Source: Komagataeibacter sp. FNDCR2
GTDB taxonomy: Bacteria > Pseudomonadota > Alphaproteobacteria > Acetobacterales > Acetobacteraceae
Length of the DNA: 64,000 nucleotides
Direction of reading: 5' to 3'
Assembly: GCF_021295395.1 (NCBI RefSeq)
Contig: NZ_JAIWOU010000001.1
Coordinates: 2,682,501-2,746,500 of the forward strand
Shown here piece after piece: positions 30,587 to 40,348 of this stretch (position 1 is the first letter of the stretch; each line of letters opens with the position of its first letter). The notes under the pieces are model-generated. The model was not told the DNA's origin and did no database searches. It worked only from the letters and a program-made list of their open reading frames with translations. The translations under genes and the position numbers were made by a program.

Positions 30587-31957
30587 GTGGCGGATGAACG
30601 GAATCTCGACAATACCGGCCTGTTTGGCGAATTCCGCCGCATGGTGCGTACGTCGGGCACGGTTGGCGGCATCGCCGCGCGTATCGCGGGCCACAAGATG
30701 GGCTTCAGGTCCAACCCGCATGTCCATGCCGAAGACCTGAAAAGCGTGCTGGGCGGCCTCAAGGGGCCGCTCATGAAGGGCGCGCAGCTTCTCTCCACCA
30801 TTCCCGGCGCGCTGCCTGAGGAATACGCCAAGGAACTGGCCCAGCTCCAGGCTAACGCGCCCGCCATGGGCTGGAACTTCGTGCGCCGCCGCATGTCCGC
30901 CGAGCTGGGGCCGAACTGGGAGCGCAACTTCCGCGCCTTCAGCCGCGAGGCCTCGGCCGCCGCGAGCCTGGGTCAGGTACACCGCGCCATCCTGCCCGAC
31001 GGGCGGGAGGTGGCGTGCAAGCTGCAATATCCCGATATGCGCTCGACCGTGGAATCCGATCTCAAGCAGTTCCGCATGGCGGTCGGGCTGTTCTACCGGC
31101 TGGACAACACCATCCGTCAGGATGACGTTCTCGATGAGTTGCAGGACCGGCTGTACGAGGAACTCGACTACCAGCGCGAAGCCGCGAACATGCGGCTCTA
31201 TCGCCTCATGCTGGCGGGGGAGTCCGATGTCACCGTGCCCGCCCCCATCGATTCGCTGTGCACCCAGCGCCTGCTCACCATGGAATGGGTGAATGGCCGG
31301 GGGATCCAGAAGGTGCTGGACACCAATCCCTCGCAGGAGGCGCGCAACCGCATGGCCTGCGCGCTGTTCCGGGCATGGTATGTGCCGCTGTACCGTTACG
31401 GCGTCATCCATGGCGACCCGCACATGGGCAACTTCACCGTGCGCGACGATTACGGCATCAACCTGCTGGATTTCGGCGCCATCCGCATTTTCCCCTCCCG
31501 TTTCGTGCAGGGGATCATCGACCTGCATAAGGCCATCGAGACGGATGACGAGGATCTGGCCTATCAGGCGTATCAGGCATGGGGCTTTACCAACATGTCG
31601 CGCGATACGATGCGCGTGCTCAATGAATGGGCGCGGTTCATCTATGGCCCGCTGCTCGATGACCGCGAACGCTTCATTCAGGAAGATAACGACCCGCAAT
31701 ATGGCCGCGCCGTGGCCGAGCGTGTCTATGCCGGGCTCAAGCGCACGGGGGGCGTGCAGCCGCCGCGCGAATTCGTGCTGGTCGACCGTTCGGCCGTGGG
31801 GCTGGGCAGCGTGTTCCTGCGGTTGGGGGCCAAGGTCAACTGGCACCGGCTGTTTCAGGAAATGGCGGCCGATTTTGATGAGGCGGGCCTTGCGCAACGT
31901 CAGGCCGCCGCCCTGCGCGCCGCCCGCGTTCCCCCGCCGCTAGGCATGACGCCATGA
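30587..31957 (+). CDS. ABC1/UbiB-family atypical kinase (AarF domain)
   Basis: A protein-kinase-like protein of the ABC1/ADCK/UbiB family, about 456 residues. The family's N-terminal motif appears as [13 protein letters not shown] (a K-G-A-Q variant of the usual KxGQ), then the Ala-rich loop [16 protein letters not shown], the nucleotide-binding Lys in VACKLQYP, the catalytic HGDPHMGNF and the metal site LLDFGAIRI. Relatives support ubiquinone synthesis or lipid homeostasis, but this subgroup is distinct from UbiB proper, which has C-terminal membrane helices not seen here. GTG 30587 lies one base after the pepF stop; ATG 30566 and TTG 30563 are alternatives. Confidence 0.85.
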   Translation: MADERNLDNTGLFGEFRRMVRTSGTVGGIAARIAGHKMGFRSNPHVHAEDLKSVLGGLKGPLMKGAQLLSTIPGALPEEYAKELAQLQANAPAMGWNFVRRRMSAELGPNWERNFRAFSREASAAASLGQVHRAILPDGREVACKLQYPDMRSTVESDLKQFRMAVGLFYRLDNTIRQDDVLDELQDRLYEELDYQREAANMRLYRLMLAGESDVTVPAPIDSLCTQRLLTMEWVNGRGIQKVLDTNPSQEARNRMACALFRAWYVPLYRYGVIHGDPHMGNFTVRDDYGINLLDFGAIRIFPSRFVQGIIDLHKAIETDDEDLAYQAYQAWGFTNMSRDTMRVLNEWARFIYGPLLDDRERFIQEDNDPQYGRAVAERVYAGLKRTGGVQPPREFVLVDRSAVGLGSVFLRLGAKVNWHRLFQEMAADFDEAGLAQRQAAALRAARVPPPLGMTP

Positions 31958-32027
31958 TGGGGGCGGGGACGGCCCACCCGAACGCGGCCCTTGCGCTGGG
32001 GCGGGTTTGTCCCCATTTTCCCTAGTC

Positions 32028-34274
32028 ATGGCGACAGTATCCCGCAGGAAGAAAAAGACCACCGACATCGACCCGGCGGACAGGCCCGTCCTGTTCCAGC
32101 CGGAACGTCAGGCCGCAAAGCCCAAGACAAACACATTCCGCGTCACCTCACCCTACGCGCCCGCGGGCGACCAGCCCACGGCCATTGCCGAACTGGTCCG
32201 GGGCGTGGGGGAAGGCGAGCGCGACCAGGTCCTGCTTGGTGTTACCGGGTCGGGCAAGACCTTCACCATGGCCAAGATCATCGAGGCCACGCAGAAGCCC
32301 ACCCTCATCCTCGCGCCCAACAAGACGCTGGCCGCCCAGCTTTACGCGGAAATGAAGCAGTTCTTTCCCGATAACGCGGTCGAGTATTTTGTCAGCTATT
32401 ACGATTACTACCAGCCGGAGGCCTACGTGCCCCGGTCGGATACGTATATCGAAAAAGACAGCCAGATAAACGAGCAGATCGACCGCATGCGCCATGCCGC
32501 CACCCAGGCGCTGCTGGAGCGTAACGATGTCATCATCGTGGCCTCGGTTTCGTGCATTTACGGTATCGGTTCGGTCGAGACCTATTCGCGCATGGTGGTC
32601 AAGCTCGAAAGCGGTGGCGAGATCGACCGCGACCGGCTGATAAAGGGACTGGTCGAACTGCAGTACCGCCGCAATGACGCGGCGTTCCAGCGCGGCACCT
32701 TCCGCGTGCGGGGCGAGACGATAGACGTCTTCCCCGTCCAGAACGAGGACCGGGCATGGCGTATCAGCCTGTTCGGTGACGAGATTGACGAAATCACCGA
32801 ATTCGATCCGCTGACCGGGGAGAAGACGGGCGATCTGGAATCCATCAGCATTTACGCCAACAGCCATTATGTCACCCCGCGCCCCACGCTGACACAGGCG
32901 ATGGGCGGCATAAAGCAGGAACTGCGCGACACGCTGGCCACCTTCACGGCCGATGGCAAGCTGCTGGAGGCCGAGCGCCTGCAGCAGCGCACCACGTTCG
33001 ACCTGGAAATGATCGAGACCACCGGCGTGTGTAAGGGGATCGAGAACTATTCACGCTACCTGTCCGGCCGCGCGCCGGGCGAGCCGCCGCCCACCCTGTT
33101 TGAATACCTGCCCGAGGATGCGCTGCTGATCGTGGATGAAAGCCATGTGACCGTGCCGCAGATCGGCGGGATGGAACGCGGGGACCATGCGCGCAAATCG
33201 GTGCTGGCGGAATTCGGATTCCGCCTGCCGTCTTGCCTCGATAACCGGCCGCTCACCTTCGCCGAATGGGATTCCTACCGTCCGCAGACCATATTCGTCA
33301 GCGCCACCCCCGGCCCGTGGGAAATGCGGCGCACGGATGGCGTGTTTGCCGAGCAGGTCATCCGCCCCACCGGGCTGATCGATCCCGTCACCATCGTCCG
33401 CCCCGTGGAGCATCAGGTCGATGACCTGCTGGCCGAGTGCCGCCAGACCATTGCCGATGGCGGGCGCGTGCTGGTCACCACCCTGACCAAGCGCATGGCC
33501 GAGGACCTGACCGAATACATGAACGAGGCGGGGATTCGCGTGCGCTACCTGCATTCGGACGTGGATACGCTGGAGCGCATCGAGATCATCCGCGACCTGC
33601 GTCTGGGCGCGTTCGATGTGCTGATCGGCATCAACCTGCTGCGTGAGGGGCTGGATATTCCCGAATGCTCCCTCGTCGCCATTCTCGATGCGGACAAGGA
33701 AGGTTTCCTGCGTTCGCGCACCTCGCTCATCCAGACCATCGGGCGCGCGGCGCGTAACGTGGATGGCCGCGTGCTGCTCTATGCCGACAAGATGACCGAC
33801 AGCCTGCGCTACGCCATCGAGGAAACGGCCCGCAGGCGCGAAAAGCAGAGCCTGTGGAACACCGAGCACGGCATTACCCCGCAATCGGTGCGCAAGCAGA
33901 TCGGGGATGTGATTTCCTCGGTGTTCGAGCAGGATTATGTCACCGTGGCCCCCACGGCGGATGGCAGCGTGCACGAAATGGTCGGCAAGGATTACAAGGC
34001 CGCCATCGCGGATCTGGAAAAGAAGATGCGCGAGGCCTCGGCCGAACTGGAATTCGAAACCGCCGCCCGCCTGCGCGACGAGATCCGCAGGCTCGAGGCC
34101 CTGGAACTGGGCATGGTCCCGCCCCCGCTGCCGCAGTCCAGCGCGGGCAGGCCCGGCACCAGCCCCAAGGCCATCGCGCGCCGCAACCGTGGCGGCCCGG
34201 TGCCGCTGGGGCCGGGCGGGGGCGGTTATGACCCACAACAGGCAAAGGGCAGGGGCAGACGGCGTGGACGATAG
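32028..34274 (+). CDS. uvrB: UvrABC excision nuclease subunit B
   Basis: UvrB verifies DNA lesions in nucleotide excision repair and recruits UvrC. The 748-residue product has Walker [14 protein letters not shown] near residue 72, the damage-probing beta-hairpin [20 protein letters not shown], helicase motifs ([43 protein letters not shown]) and a C-terminal UVR domain ([20 protein letters not shown]). The N-terminus before [16 protein letters not shown] is about 36 residues longer than in E. coli. ATG 32028 is chosen over TTG 32007. The C-terminal tail is Gly/Arg-rich. Confidence 0.97.
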   Translation: MATVSRRKKKTTDIDPADRPVLFQPERQAAKPKTNTFRVTSPYAPAGDQPTAIAELVRGVGEGERDQVLLGVTGSGKTFTMAKIIEATQKPTLILAPNKTLAAQLYAEMKQFFPDNAVEYFVSYYDYYQPEAYVPRSDTYIEKDSQINEQIDRMRHAATQALLERNDVIIVASVSCIYGIGSVETYSRMVVKLESGGEIDRDRLIKGLVELQYRRNDAAFQRGTFRVRGETIDVFPVQNEDRAWRISLFGDEIDEITEFDPLTGEKTGDLESISIYANSHYVTPRPTLTQAMGGIKQELRDTLATFTADGKLLEAERLQQRTTFDLEMIETTGVCKGIENYSRYLSGRAPGEPPPTLFEYLPEDALLIVDESHVTVPQIGGMERGDHARKSVLAEFGFRLPSCLDNRPLTFAEWDSYRPQTIFVSATPGPWEMRRTDGVFAEQVIRPTGLIDPVTIVRPVEHQVDDLLAECRQTIADGGRVLVTTLTKRMAEDLTEYMNEAGIRVRYLHSDVDTLERIEIIRDLRLGAFDVLIGINLLREGLDIPECSLVAILDADKEGFLRSRTSLIQTIGRAARNVDGRVLLYADKMTDSLRYAIEETARRREKQSLWNTEHGITPQSVRKQIGDVISSVFEQDYVTVAPTADGSVHEMVGKDYKAAIADLEKKMREASAELEFETAARLRDEIRRLEALELGMVPPPLPQSSAGRPGTSPKAIARRNRGGPVPLGPGGGGYDPQQAKGRGRRRGR

Positions 34275-35214
34275 GACCCAATCCTTCCAGCTTCCCTGTA
34301 CCGGCCAGCGGGAGCGTGAAATCTCGACCACGCTGGAGCTTAACGCGGGCGGGGCGACGTTGGGGCTTCTGCCCGACCTGGGCGGCAGCATCGCCTTCTG
34401 GCGCAGCGGCGGCATGGATTTCCTGCGCCCGGTCATCGACCCGCATCTGGTCGCGCAGCATGGGCGCGCGGTGGCGGGTTATCCGCTGGTGCCCTTTTCC
34501 AACCGCGTCGCGGGCGACCAGTTCCGATTCGAAGGTGTGGACTATCATCTCACGCCCAGCTTCGCGGGGGAGAACTGCGCCATCCACGGCAATGGCTGGC
34601 AGCGGCGCTGGCGGCTCGACATGCTTTCCGACAGCAGCGCGACACTCAGCCTCTACCACGCGCCCGTGCATGGACTGGCGGGCCAGTGGCCGTTCAGCTA
34701 CCGCGCCCAACTGCGCTACGACCTGCGTGAAAACGGCCTGTCCATCGGCATCATGGTGGAAAACGCCGATACGCGCGACCAGCCTGTGGGCATGGGCTTC
34801 CATCCGTATTTTCCGCGCCATGCGGGCCTGCGCCTGGGCTTTGTCGCCAGCAGCGTGTGGACCAACGGGCCGGACCACATGCCCGCCCTGCGCGTCCCGG
34901 CGGAAGGCGAGTGGTCGTTCGCCCATATGCGCGACGCGGGCCATGCGCCCATCGATAACTGCTATGCTGGATGGTCGGGCAGCGCCTTCCTGCGCTGGCC
35001 GCGCGAGGGATATGCCCTCACACTCGAAAGCAGCCCGGAACTGCGCCATCTGGTGCTTTTCACCCCACCGGAGCAGCCCTATATCGGCGTGGAGCCGGTC
35101 AGCAACATGAATGACGGCCTCAACCGCACCGTCATCGCCGATAGCGGCATCCGTGTTCTGGCGCCGGGGCAGAGGATGGAGGGGCATATCCGCATGACCG
35201 TGGCGCGATGCTGA
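34264..35214 (+). CDS. Aldose 1-epimerase family protein
   Basis: A galactose-mutarotase-like protein of 316 residues from GTG 34264, which overlaps the uvrB stop by 11 bp. Family marks are the substrate His in [12 protein letters not shown], the second His in [10 protein letters not shown] and the catalytic Glu in [28 protein letters not shown] matches the N-terminal sugar-binding loop. The natural sugar is unknown; the family also includes hexose-6-phosphate epimerases. It overlaps greB as well, so uvrB, this gene and greB are probably translated from one message. Confidence 0.88.
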   Translation: MDDRTQSFQLPCTGQREREISTTLELNAGGATLGLLPDLGGSIAFWRSGGMDFLRPVIDPHLVAQHGRAVAGYPLVPFSNRVAGDQFRFEGVDYHLTPSFAGENCAIHGNGWQRRWRLDMLSDSSATLSLYHAPVHGLAGQWPFSYRAQLRYDLRENGLSIGIMVENADTRDQPVGMGFHPYFPRHAGLRLGFVASSVWTNGPDHMPALRVPAEGEWSFAHMRDAGHAPIDNCYAGWSGSAFLRWPREGYALTLESSPELRHLVLFTPPEQPYIGVEPVSNMNDGLNRTVIADSGIRVLAPGQRMEGHIRMTVARC

Positions 35215-35744
35215 CGGCCCGCTCACCTGCCGCGCCAAAAGGGAACGGGCCGGGCGCGGGCGGCCTGACATGTTATATTACACCCGGCGGTATTGCGGCC
35301 ATGCGGACGGAACTCAATGTCCTGCTGCGCGATGAACGCCCGAAGATTGTTGAAATCGTATCGTGGGCGGCGGGCAATGGCGACCGTTCGGAAAATGGTG
35401 ATTACCAGTATGGCAAGCGCCGCCTGCGCGAAATCGACCGCCGCATCCGCTTCCTGACAAAGCGGATCGATAACGCCATCATCGTCGATCCCGCCGCCCA
35501 GAAGCAGCGTGACCGCGTGTTTTTTGGCGCAACGGTTACGTACGCGACGGAAGCGGATGAGGAACGGACGGTCACGATCCTCGGCGTGGATGAGGCGGAC
35601 ATGGCGGCGGGGCAGATCAGCCTGGTCTCGCCCGTGGCGCGTGCGCTCATGCGCGCCAGCGTGGGCGATGAGGTCAGGCTCATGACCCCGCGTGGCGAGG
35701 AAATGATCGAGGTCATGGCCATCTCCTACCCGCCTTTGCCCTAA
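35208..35744 (+). CDS. greB: Transcript cleavage factor GreB
   Basis: GreB stimulates RNA polymerase to cleave backtracked transcripts. The coiled-coil N-terminal domain carries the acidic-tip region WAAGNGDRSENGDYQYGKRR and LREIDRRIRFLTKRID. The C-terminal FKBP-like domain includes VFFGATVTYA and QISLVSPVARALMRASVGDE. The match to GreB is closer than to GreA (DYQY and the RRLREIDRR run). It has about 20 extra N-terminal residues before TCYITPGGIAAM. The ATG overlaps the preceding stop (ATGCTGA). Confidence 0.93.
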   Translation: MLTARSPAAPKGNGPGAGGLTCYITPGGIAAMRTELNVLLRDERPKIVEIVSWAAGNGDRSENGDYQYGKRRLREIDRRIRFLTKRIDNAIIVDPAAQKQRDRVFFGATVTYATEADEERTVTILGVDEADMAAGQISLVSPVARALMRASVGDEVRLMTPRGEEMIEVMAISYPPLP

Positions 35745-35855
35745 TGGGGGGCTGGCCGTGTGGCTGAAGGCATATTATGACGATTAGTCGCTGAAGGTTT
35801 CAGTTCATGACACCCGGCGCAGACCGGCCCTGTTTCGTGCGGAGAAAGTGCTTAC

Positions 35856-36863
35856 ATGCCACGCCCCCTGAAGGTTGCCGTCCAGATGGACCCGCTAGGC
35901 GGTATCGACATCAATGGCGATTCAACCTTTGCCCTGATGCTGGAGGCGCAGGCACGCGGTTATGAGCTGTTCGTCTATCAGGTCGAGGCCCTGAGCCTGA
36001 GCGAGGGACGCAGTACCCCCCACGCCGCGCGCGCGGAGCGCGTTACGGCCCGGGCCCGCCCGGTCACGGTGCGGCGCAGGGCGGGGGACCATGCCGAATA
36101 CGGCGCGGAGCAGGTCATCGACCTGTCCACCATGGATGTGGTGCTGATGCGCCAGGACCCGCCTTTTGACATGGCCTACATCACCGCCACGCATATTCTC
36201 GAACATATCCACGGCGTGGGGCCGGACCGGGCGCTGGTGGTCAATAATCCCGCGGCCGTACGCAACGCGCCCGAAAAGATACTGGTCACGCATTATCCCG
36301 ATCTCATGCCCCCCACGCTGGTGACATGGGATGCGCAGGCCATAAAGGCCTTTCGCGCAAAATGGGGCGACATCATCGTCAAGCCGCTGTTCGGCAATGG
36401 TGGTGCCGGCGTGTTCCGCATCCAGCCCGGGGATCCCAACCTCAACTCCCTGCTGGAAATGCACTTCGCCCGCTCGCGCGAGCCGCTGATGATCCAGCGT
36501 TACGAACCCGCCGTGCGCAGGGGGGACAAGCGCATCATCCTGGTCGATGGCAGGCCCGTCGGCGCGATCGACCGCATCCCGGCGGAAGGCGAGACCCGGT
36601 CCAACATGCATGTGGGGGGTCGCCCCGTGCGGGCGGAACTGACCGCGCGCGACCATGAAATCTGTAACGCCATTGGACCGTTACTACGTGACGAGGGTCT
36701 GATTTTTGTAGGAATCGACGTGATCGGGGAGTGGTTGACCGAAATCAATGTAACATCCCCGACCGGATTGCAGGAGATCGACCGCTTTGATGGCGTCAAT
36801 ACGGCGGGCCTGATCTGGGATGCGATCGTATCCCGTCTGGTCACGGGCGGTGTGAACGCGTAG
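35856..36863 (+). CDS. gshB: Glutathione synthetase
   Basis: GshB ligates gamma-glutamylcysteine and glycine using ATP. The 335-residue ATP-grasp protein matches the family: [20 protein letters not shown] at the N-terminus, [17 protein letters not shown], the ATP-binding Gly loop [15 protein letters not shown], and [20 protein letters not shown] with TSPTGLQEI at the magnesium/substrate site. Length is slightly above E. coli GshB (315). It is preceded by a 111-bp gap that may hold its promoter. Confidence 0.96.
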   Translation: MPRPLKVAVQMDPLGGIDINGDSTFALMLEAQARGYELFVYQVEALSLSEGRSTPHAARAERVTARARPVTVRRRAGDHAEYGAEQVIDLSTMDVVLMRQDPPFDMAYITATHILEHIHGVGPDRALVVNNPAAVRNAPEKILVTHYPDLMPPTLVTWDAQAIKAFRAKWGDIIVKPLFGNGGAGVFRIQPGDPNLNSLLEMHFARSREPLMIQRYEPAVRRGDKRIILVDGRPVGAIDRIPAEGETRSNMHVGGRPVRAELTARDHEICNAIGPLLRDEGLIFVGIDVIGEWLTEINVTSPTGLQEIDRFDGVNTAGLIWDAIVSRLVTGGVNA

Positions 36864-36865
36864 GA

Positions 36866-37090
36866 ATGGAAACGGTATTGGGAACGGGCGCGATGGTCGC
36901 AACTGTCGTGCCATGCGGTTTGACATTTGATATGGATTGCATGCGGTCACGTGGGCCGATACGGCGCGCGGACAGGTCAGGTGGGATTGTAATGCAGCAG
37001 CACAACGGGATGGATTTGATCATGGCGGATGCAGCACGAAAGGGGGCGCAACGGGCCTTCTTTCATGGCCAGGGCATGGGAACAGCCTGA
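36866..37090 (+). CDS. Possible small ORF coupled to the methyltransferase
   Basis: A 74-codon open frame starts two bases after the gshB stop (TAGGAATG) and ends TGATG exactly on the start of the next gene. The product has no recognised domain and its third-position GC is visibly lower than in neighbouring genes, so it may not be a real protein. The tight junctions at both ends suggest either a small coding gene or a ribosome-loading leader for the methyltransferase, which lacks a strong Shine-Dalgarno of its own. A TTGACA at 36920 lies inside it without a convincing -10 element. Confidence 0.25.
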   Translation: METVLGTGAMVATVVPCGLTFDMDCMRSRGPIRRADRSGGIVMQQHNGMDLIMADAARKGAQRAFFHGQGMGTA

Positions 37091-37803
37091 TGAGCGACGT
37101 TCTGCATGATGAAGCATCCGAAAAGGTTGTGGAAATCCCTTCGCCCAAATCCGCGCTGGACGCGGCGGCGGTCAAGGCGGCGTACCGGCGCTGGGCCGGG
37201 GTGTATGACGCGCTGTTCGGCAGCGTTTCCGCCTTCGGGCGCAAGCGCGCGGTCGAGGCCGTGAACAGCCTGCCCGGCACGCGCGTGCTGGAAGTGGGCG
37301 TGGGCACCGGCCTAGCCTTGCCCTATTACCGCGCGAACAAGCATATTACCGGTATCGACCTGTCGGGTGACATGCTTGAGCGCGCGCGCCAGCGTGTGCG
37401 CCGCCTGCGGCTGTCCAACGTGGACAACCTGCTGGAAATGGATGCCGAGGCCACGCAGTTCGTCGATGGCACGTTCGACATCGCCGTCGCGATGTTCGTG
37501 GCGTCCGTCGTGCCGCACCCGCGTGCCCTGCTGGCCGAACTCAAGCGCGTGGTCAGGCCGGGTGGCCATATCCTGTTCGTCAACCACTTCCTGGCGCAGG
37601 GCGGTGTCCGGCTGGCGGTGGAACGCGGCATGGCGCGGGCGTCGCATTCGCTGGGCTGGCATCCGGATTTCGCCATCGAATCCCTGCTGCCGCCCGCCGA
37701 CCTGCGGCGTGCGACGCAGCAGCCGGTGCCGCCCGCCGGGCTGTTTACCCTTGTCACGCTGGAACGTGAGGCAGGCACCTGCGCCAGCCCCATGGTGGCC
37801 TGA
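37090..37803 (+). CDS. pmtA: Phosphatidylethanolamine N-methyltransferase family protein
   Basis: A class I SAM-dependent methyltransferase of 237 residues resembling bacterial PmtA, which makes phosphatidylcholine from phosphatidylethanolamine. AAYRRWAGVYDALFGSVSAF before the SAM site is the typical PmtA/UbiE-like entry. Motif I is VLEVGVGTGLALPYY and the post-I acidic end is HITGIDLSGDML. MFVASVVPHPRALLAELKRV and PGGHILFVNHF complete the fold. Phosphatidylcholine is a known major lipid of acetic acid bacteria, which supports the call; exact substrate is an inference. ATG 37090 overlaps the stop of a small upstream frame. Confidence 0.85.
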   Translation: MSDVLHDEASEKVVEIPSPKSALDAAAVKAAYRRWAGVYDALFGSVSAFGRKRAVEAVNSLPGTRVLEVGVGTGLALPYYRANKHITGIDLSGDMLERARQRVRRLRLSNVDNLLEMDAEATQFVDGTFDIAVAMFVASVVPHPRALLAELKRVVRPGGHILFVNHFLAQGGVRLAVERGMARASHSLGWHPDFAIESLLPPADLRRATQQPVPPAGLFTLVTLEREAGTCASPMVA

Positions 37804-37822
37804 GCACCCAGGCGCTGACAGG

Positions 37823-37847
37823 CAGCCCTGCCTTTCGGGCAGGGCTG
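37823..37847 (+). terminator. Hairpin after pmtA, terminator-like
   Basis: A perfect 10-bp stem (CAGCCCTGCC with GGCAGGGCTG) and a 5-base loop lie 20 bp after the pmtA stop. No clear T-run follows, so termination would be weak or factor-assisted. The rest of the gap to 37955 shows nothing else. Confidence 0.45.
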
Positions 37848-37955
37848 AAATGACATTTGCGCGACCACCAGAGCGGCCCACAGGGTCGTTTTTGTGTATA
37901 AGTCGCGGTATATGATGAAATCATGGTAACGATTGGCCATGCCGGATAGCGGCGC

Positions 37956-39341
37956 ATGGCAGCAGGGAGTGATCATATGCCCACAGGCACCGGGTTCGGG
38001 GCGGATGGCGTAAGGCAGGCGGGCGGAAACCGTGCCTACCGGACCATCGGCATGCTGTACCTCGTCATGGCGATTGTGGCGGGCCTGGCCGGTGGGCTGC
38101 TGGCCGTAAGCCTTCAGGCCGGCCTGCTGCCCCATGCCCTGCTCTCCGCCTGGGCGGGTGGGAATGTGGCGGGTGCTGTCGAGCGTATTGGCCGCCGCCA
38201 TGGCATGCTGATGGTGTTCTTCTGCGCCCTGCCGGCCCTGACCGGCGGGTTTGGCAACTGGTTCGTGCCGCTGCTGCTGCGTGCCCGCGCGCTGGCCTTC
38301 CCGCGCGTGGCGCTGGCGGGCTGGGCGCTTGTGGCGGCCAGCTTCATTGCCGTCATGGCCGGTCTTTCACCCGCCGTGCCCGGCTGGGTTTCCGTGCTCG
38401 CGCTGATGGGGTGGTGCCTGGGCATGCTGTTTCAGGCCATCACCATGGTCGCGACCGTGCTGAACATGGGACCGATTGGCCAGAAGCTGCGCGACCTGCC
38501 GATATTCGTATGGGCGCAGGGCCTGAGCGCGATGATGGCCGTCATGGTCATGCCGGTGCTGGCCGGTGGGCTGACCCGGATCCTGCTGGCCGGTGGCGAC
38601 ATGTCGCCGCATATCGATGCGCTGCTGCACGTCTTTACCGGCCCCGAGATCGCGCTGCTGCTGCTGCCCTCCATCGGGATCGTATCACAGATCATAGAGA
38701 CATTTTCCGCAACGCCGCTCCGGATGCCGCGCGTGGTGCTGGGGGCGCTGGTGGTCATGTCCGTGGGCGGGGCCTCGGTATGGGTGCATGACCTGCTGCA
38801 TGGCGGGCTGGTGGGCATGGTCGCCCCCATGGCCATGGTGCAGCTTGGGCTGATCGTGCTGCCGGTGCTGGCCGTGCTGGCGGCATGGGCGCGTACGGTG
38901 CGGGCGGGCCATATGCGCGCCGCCGTTCCGGTGGAATGGGCCGCCGGATTCGTGGCGCTGCTGGTGGTCGGTTCCATCATGTCGCTTCTGCCCGGCGGCA
39001 TGGCCGATGTGCATGCGGCAACGCTGTACGCCGCCATGTTCGCCATGTTCGCCGGGTTCTATTACTGGATCGGCAAGATGGTGGGCCATGTCGCGCCGGT
39101 CATGGCCAGCCGTGTCCATTTCGGGCTGACGGTAGGCGGAACCGCACTGTCGCTGCTGGCCTTTCACGGTATGCCGGGGGTGATGGGGGCCGTGCTCATG
39201 GGGCTTTCCATGCTGGTTTTTGCCGGTATCGTGGTGCAGGCCGGGCTGCGCCCGGCGGCGGCGCTGCCGGATAATTACTGGGGTCCGGGCGCTTATACGC
39301 CGGAATGGCGGACACCTTCCCCCACGCGCGGAGACGCCTGA
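37956..39341 (+). CDS. Degenerate cytochrome oxidase subunit I-like membrane protein
   Basis: A 461-residue polytopic protein (about 12 hydrophobic helices) homologous to COX1 but lacking most catalytic residues. It keeps the COX1 scaffold: RHGMLMVFFCALPALTGGFG, NWFVPLLL, AFPR, MPVLAGGLTRIL and FAMFAGFYYWIGKM. Low-spin-heme ligands are retained (His82 and His353). The HPEVY motif is GPEIA (residues 229-233), losing the CuB His and cross-linked Tyr. The CuB His-His pair is His278-Asp279. The high-spin-heme His is Asp351. The D-channel Asp of APDMAFPR is Ala, and the K-channel Lys is absent. It therefore cannot be a normal oxidase. ATG 37977 (GGGAG upstream) is an alternative start. It precedes ctaB by two bases. 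Frame is intact, so it is probably expressed. Confidence 0.85.
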   Translation: MAAGSDHMPTGTGFGADGVRQAGGNRAYRTIGMLYLVMAIVAGLAGGLLAVSLQAGLLPHALLSAWAGGNVAGAVERIGRRHGMLMVFFCALPALTGGFGNWFVPLLLRARALAFPRVALAGWALVAASFIAVMAGLSPAVPGWVSVLALMGWCLGMLFQAITMVATVLNMGPIGQKLRDLPIFVWAQGLSAMMAVMVMPVLAGGLTRILLAGGDMSPHIDALLHVFTGPEIALLLLPSIGIVSQIIETFSATPLRMPRVVLGALVVMSVGGASVWVHDLLHGGLVGMVAPMAMVQLGLIVLPVLAVLAAWARTVRAGHMRAAVPVEWAAGFVALLVVGSIMSLLPGGMADVHAATLYAAMFAMFAGFYYWIGKMVGHVAPVMASRVHFGLTVGGTALSLLAFHGMPGVMGAVLMGLSMLVFAGIVVQAGLRPAAALPDNYWGPGAYTPEWRTPSPTRGDA

Positions 39342-39343
39342 TC

Positions 39344-40309
39344 ATGAGCGGCAGTGCCACCACGCCCGATGCGGCACAGAGTGCCAGTGCCGCCATTACC
39401 TATGACGCCAGCCGTGTCGGCACGCTGGCGCGGGACTGGCTGGTGCTGCTCAAGCCGCGTGTCATCTCGCTGGTGGTCTTTACCGGGGCCGCCGGTCTGG
39501 CCATGGCGCCGGGACCGCTCAATCCGCTGGTGGCCGCTGTCAGCATCCTGTGCATCTGCATGGCCTCGGGTGCGGCGGGCGCCATCAATATGTGGTATGA
39601 CCGCGACATCGATGCGGTCATGAAACGCACGGTCACCCGCCCCATCCCCGATGGCCGGATCGGGGCGGAGGCCGCGCTGGGCTATGGCATCGGGCTGTCC
39701 ACCGCATCGGTCATTCTGATGTGGCTCGCGACCAACGCGCTTGCGGCGGGTATCCTGGCATTTTCCATTTTCTTCTATGCCGTGATCTACACGATGTGGC
39801 TCAAGCGTTCGACACCGCAGAACATCGTGATCGGGGGTGCCGCGGGCGCGTTCCCCCCCATGATCGGCTGGGCGGCGGCAACGGGATCCATGGCGATCAT
39901 GCCCGTGGTGATGTTCGGCATCATCTTTTTGTGGACGCCACCGCATTTCTGGTCCCTGTCGCTATATGCGTGCAAGGATTACGGGCGCGCGGGCATTCCC
40001 ATGCTGCCGGTGGTGCGGGGCGCGCGCCATACGCGCTGGCAGATCCTGTGGTACACGATCATGCTGATGGCCGTGTCGCTGGTGCCCTCGTTCACGCATC
40101 AGGCTGGCTGGCTTTATACGGCCGTGGCGACCGCGCTGGGGCTGGGTTTCATTTACTTCGCCATTCAGGTGCTGCGGGACAGGCAGGATGCGAACGGGGT
40201 CAGCCTGACAGGGGATCGTCCGGCCCGGTATTCCTTCCGCTATTCGCTGCTTTACCTGTTCCTGCTGTTCTGTGGCCTGCTGGCCGATCATGCATTTATC
40301 GCCCATTAA
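39344..40309 (+). CDS. ctaB: Protoheme IX farnesyltransferase (heme O synthase)
   Basis: CtaB attaches a farnesyl group to heme B, making heme O for haem-copper oxidases. The 321-residue membrane protein has the UbiA-family Asp-rich motifs: AINMWYDRDIDAVMKRTVTR and IYTMWLKRSTPQNIVIGGAA (with GAFPPMIGW), plus LWTPPHFWSLSLY. About eight to nine membrane helices are visible. ATG 39344 is chosen (MSGSATT); an earlier in-frame start lies inside the preceding gene. Acetic acid bacteria respire through a bo3 ubiquinol oxidase that needs heme O, which would explain why ctaB is intact although the neighbouring COX1-like gene is not a functional oxidase. Confidence 0.95.
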   Translation: MSGSATTPDAAQSASAAITYDASRVGTLARDWLVLLKPRVISLVVFTGAAGLAMAPGPLNPLVAAVSILCICMASGAAGAINMWYDRDIDAVMKRTVTRPIPDGRIGAEAALGYGIGLSTASVILMWLATNALAAGILAFSIFFYAVIYTMWLKRSTPQNIVIGGAAGAFPPMIGWAAATGSMAIMPVVMFGIIFLWTPPHFWSLSLYACKDYGRAGIPMLPVVRGARHTRWQILWYTIMLMAVSLVPSFTHQAGWLYTAVATALGLGFIYFAIQVLRDRQDANGVSLTGDRPARYSFRYSLLYLFLLFCGLLADHAFIAH

Positions 40310-40348
40310 GCGGCCGGAAAATTTTTCATTCTTACGGGAGTTGGGCTG

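Noticed and set aside
36920-36925. TTGACA as a -35 promoter element for pmtA
   Set aside because: No acceptable -10 hexamer occurs 16-18 bp downstream.
37956-39341. Calling the COX1-like gene a pseudogene
   Set aside because: There is no stop or frameshift, the codon use is like its neighbours and the helices and structural motifs are preserved; only functional residues are replaced.
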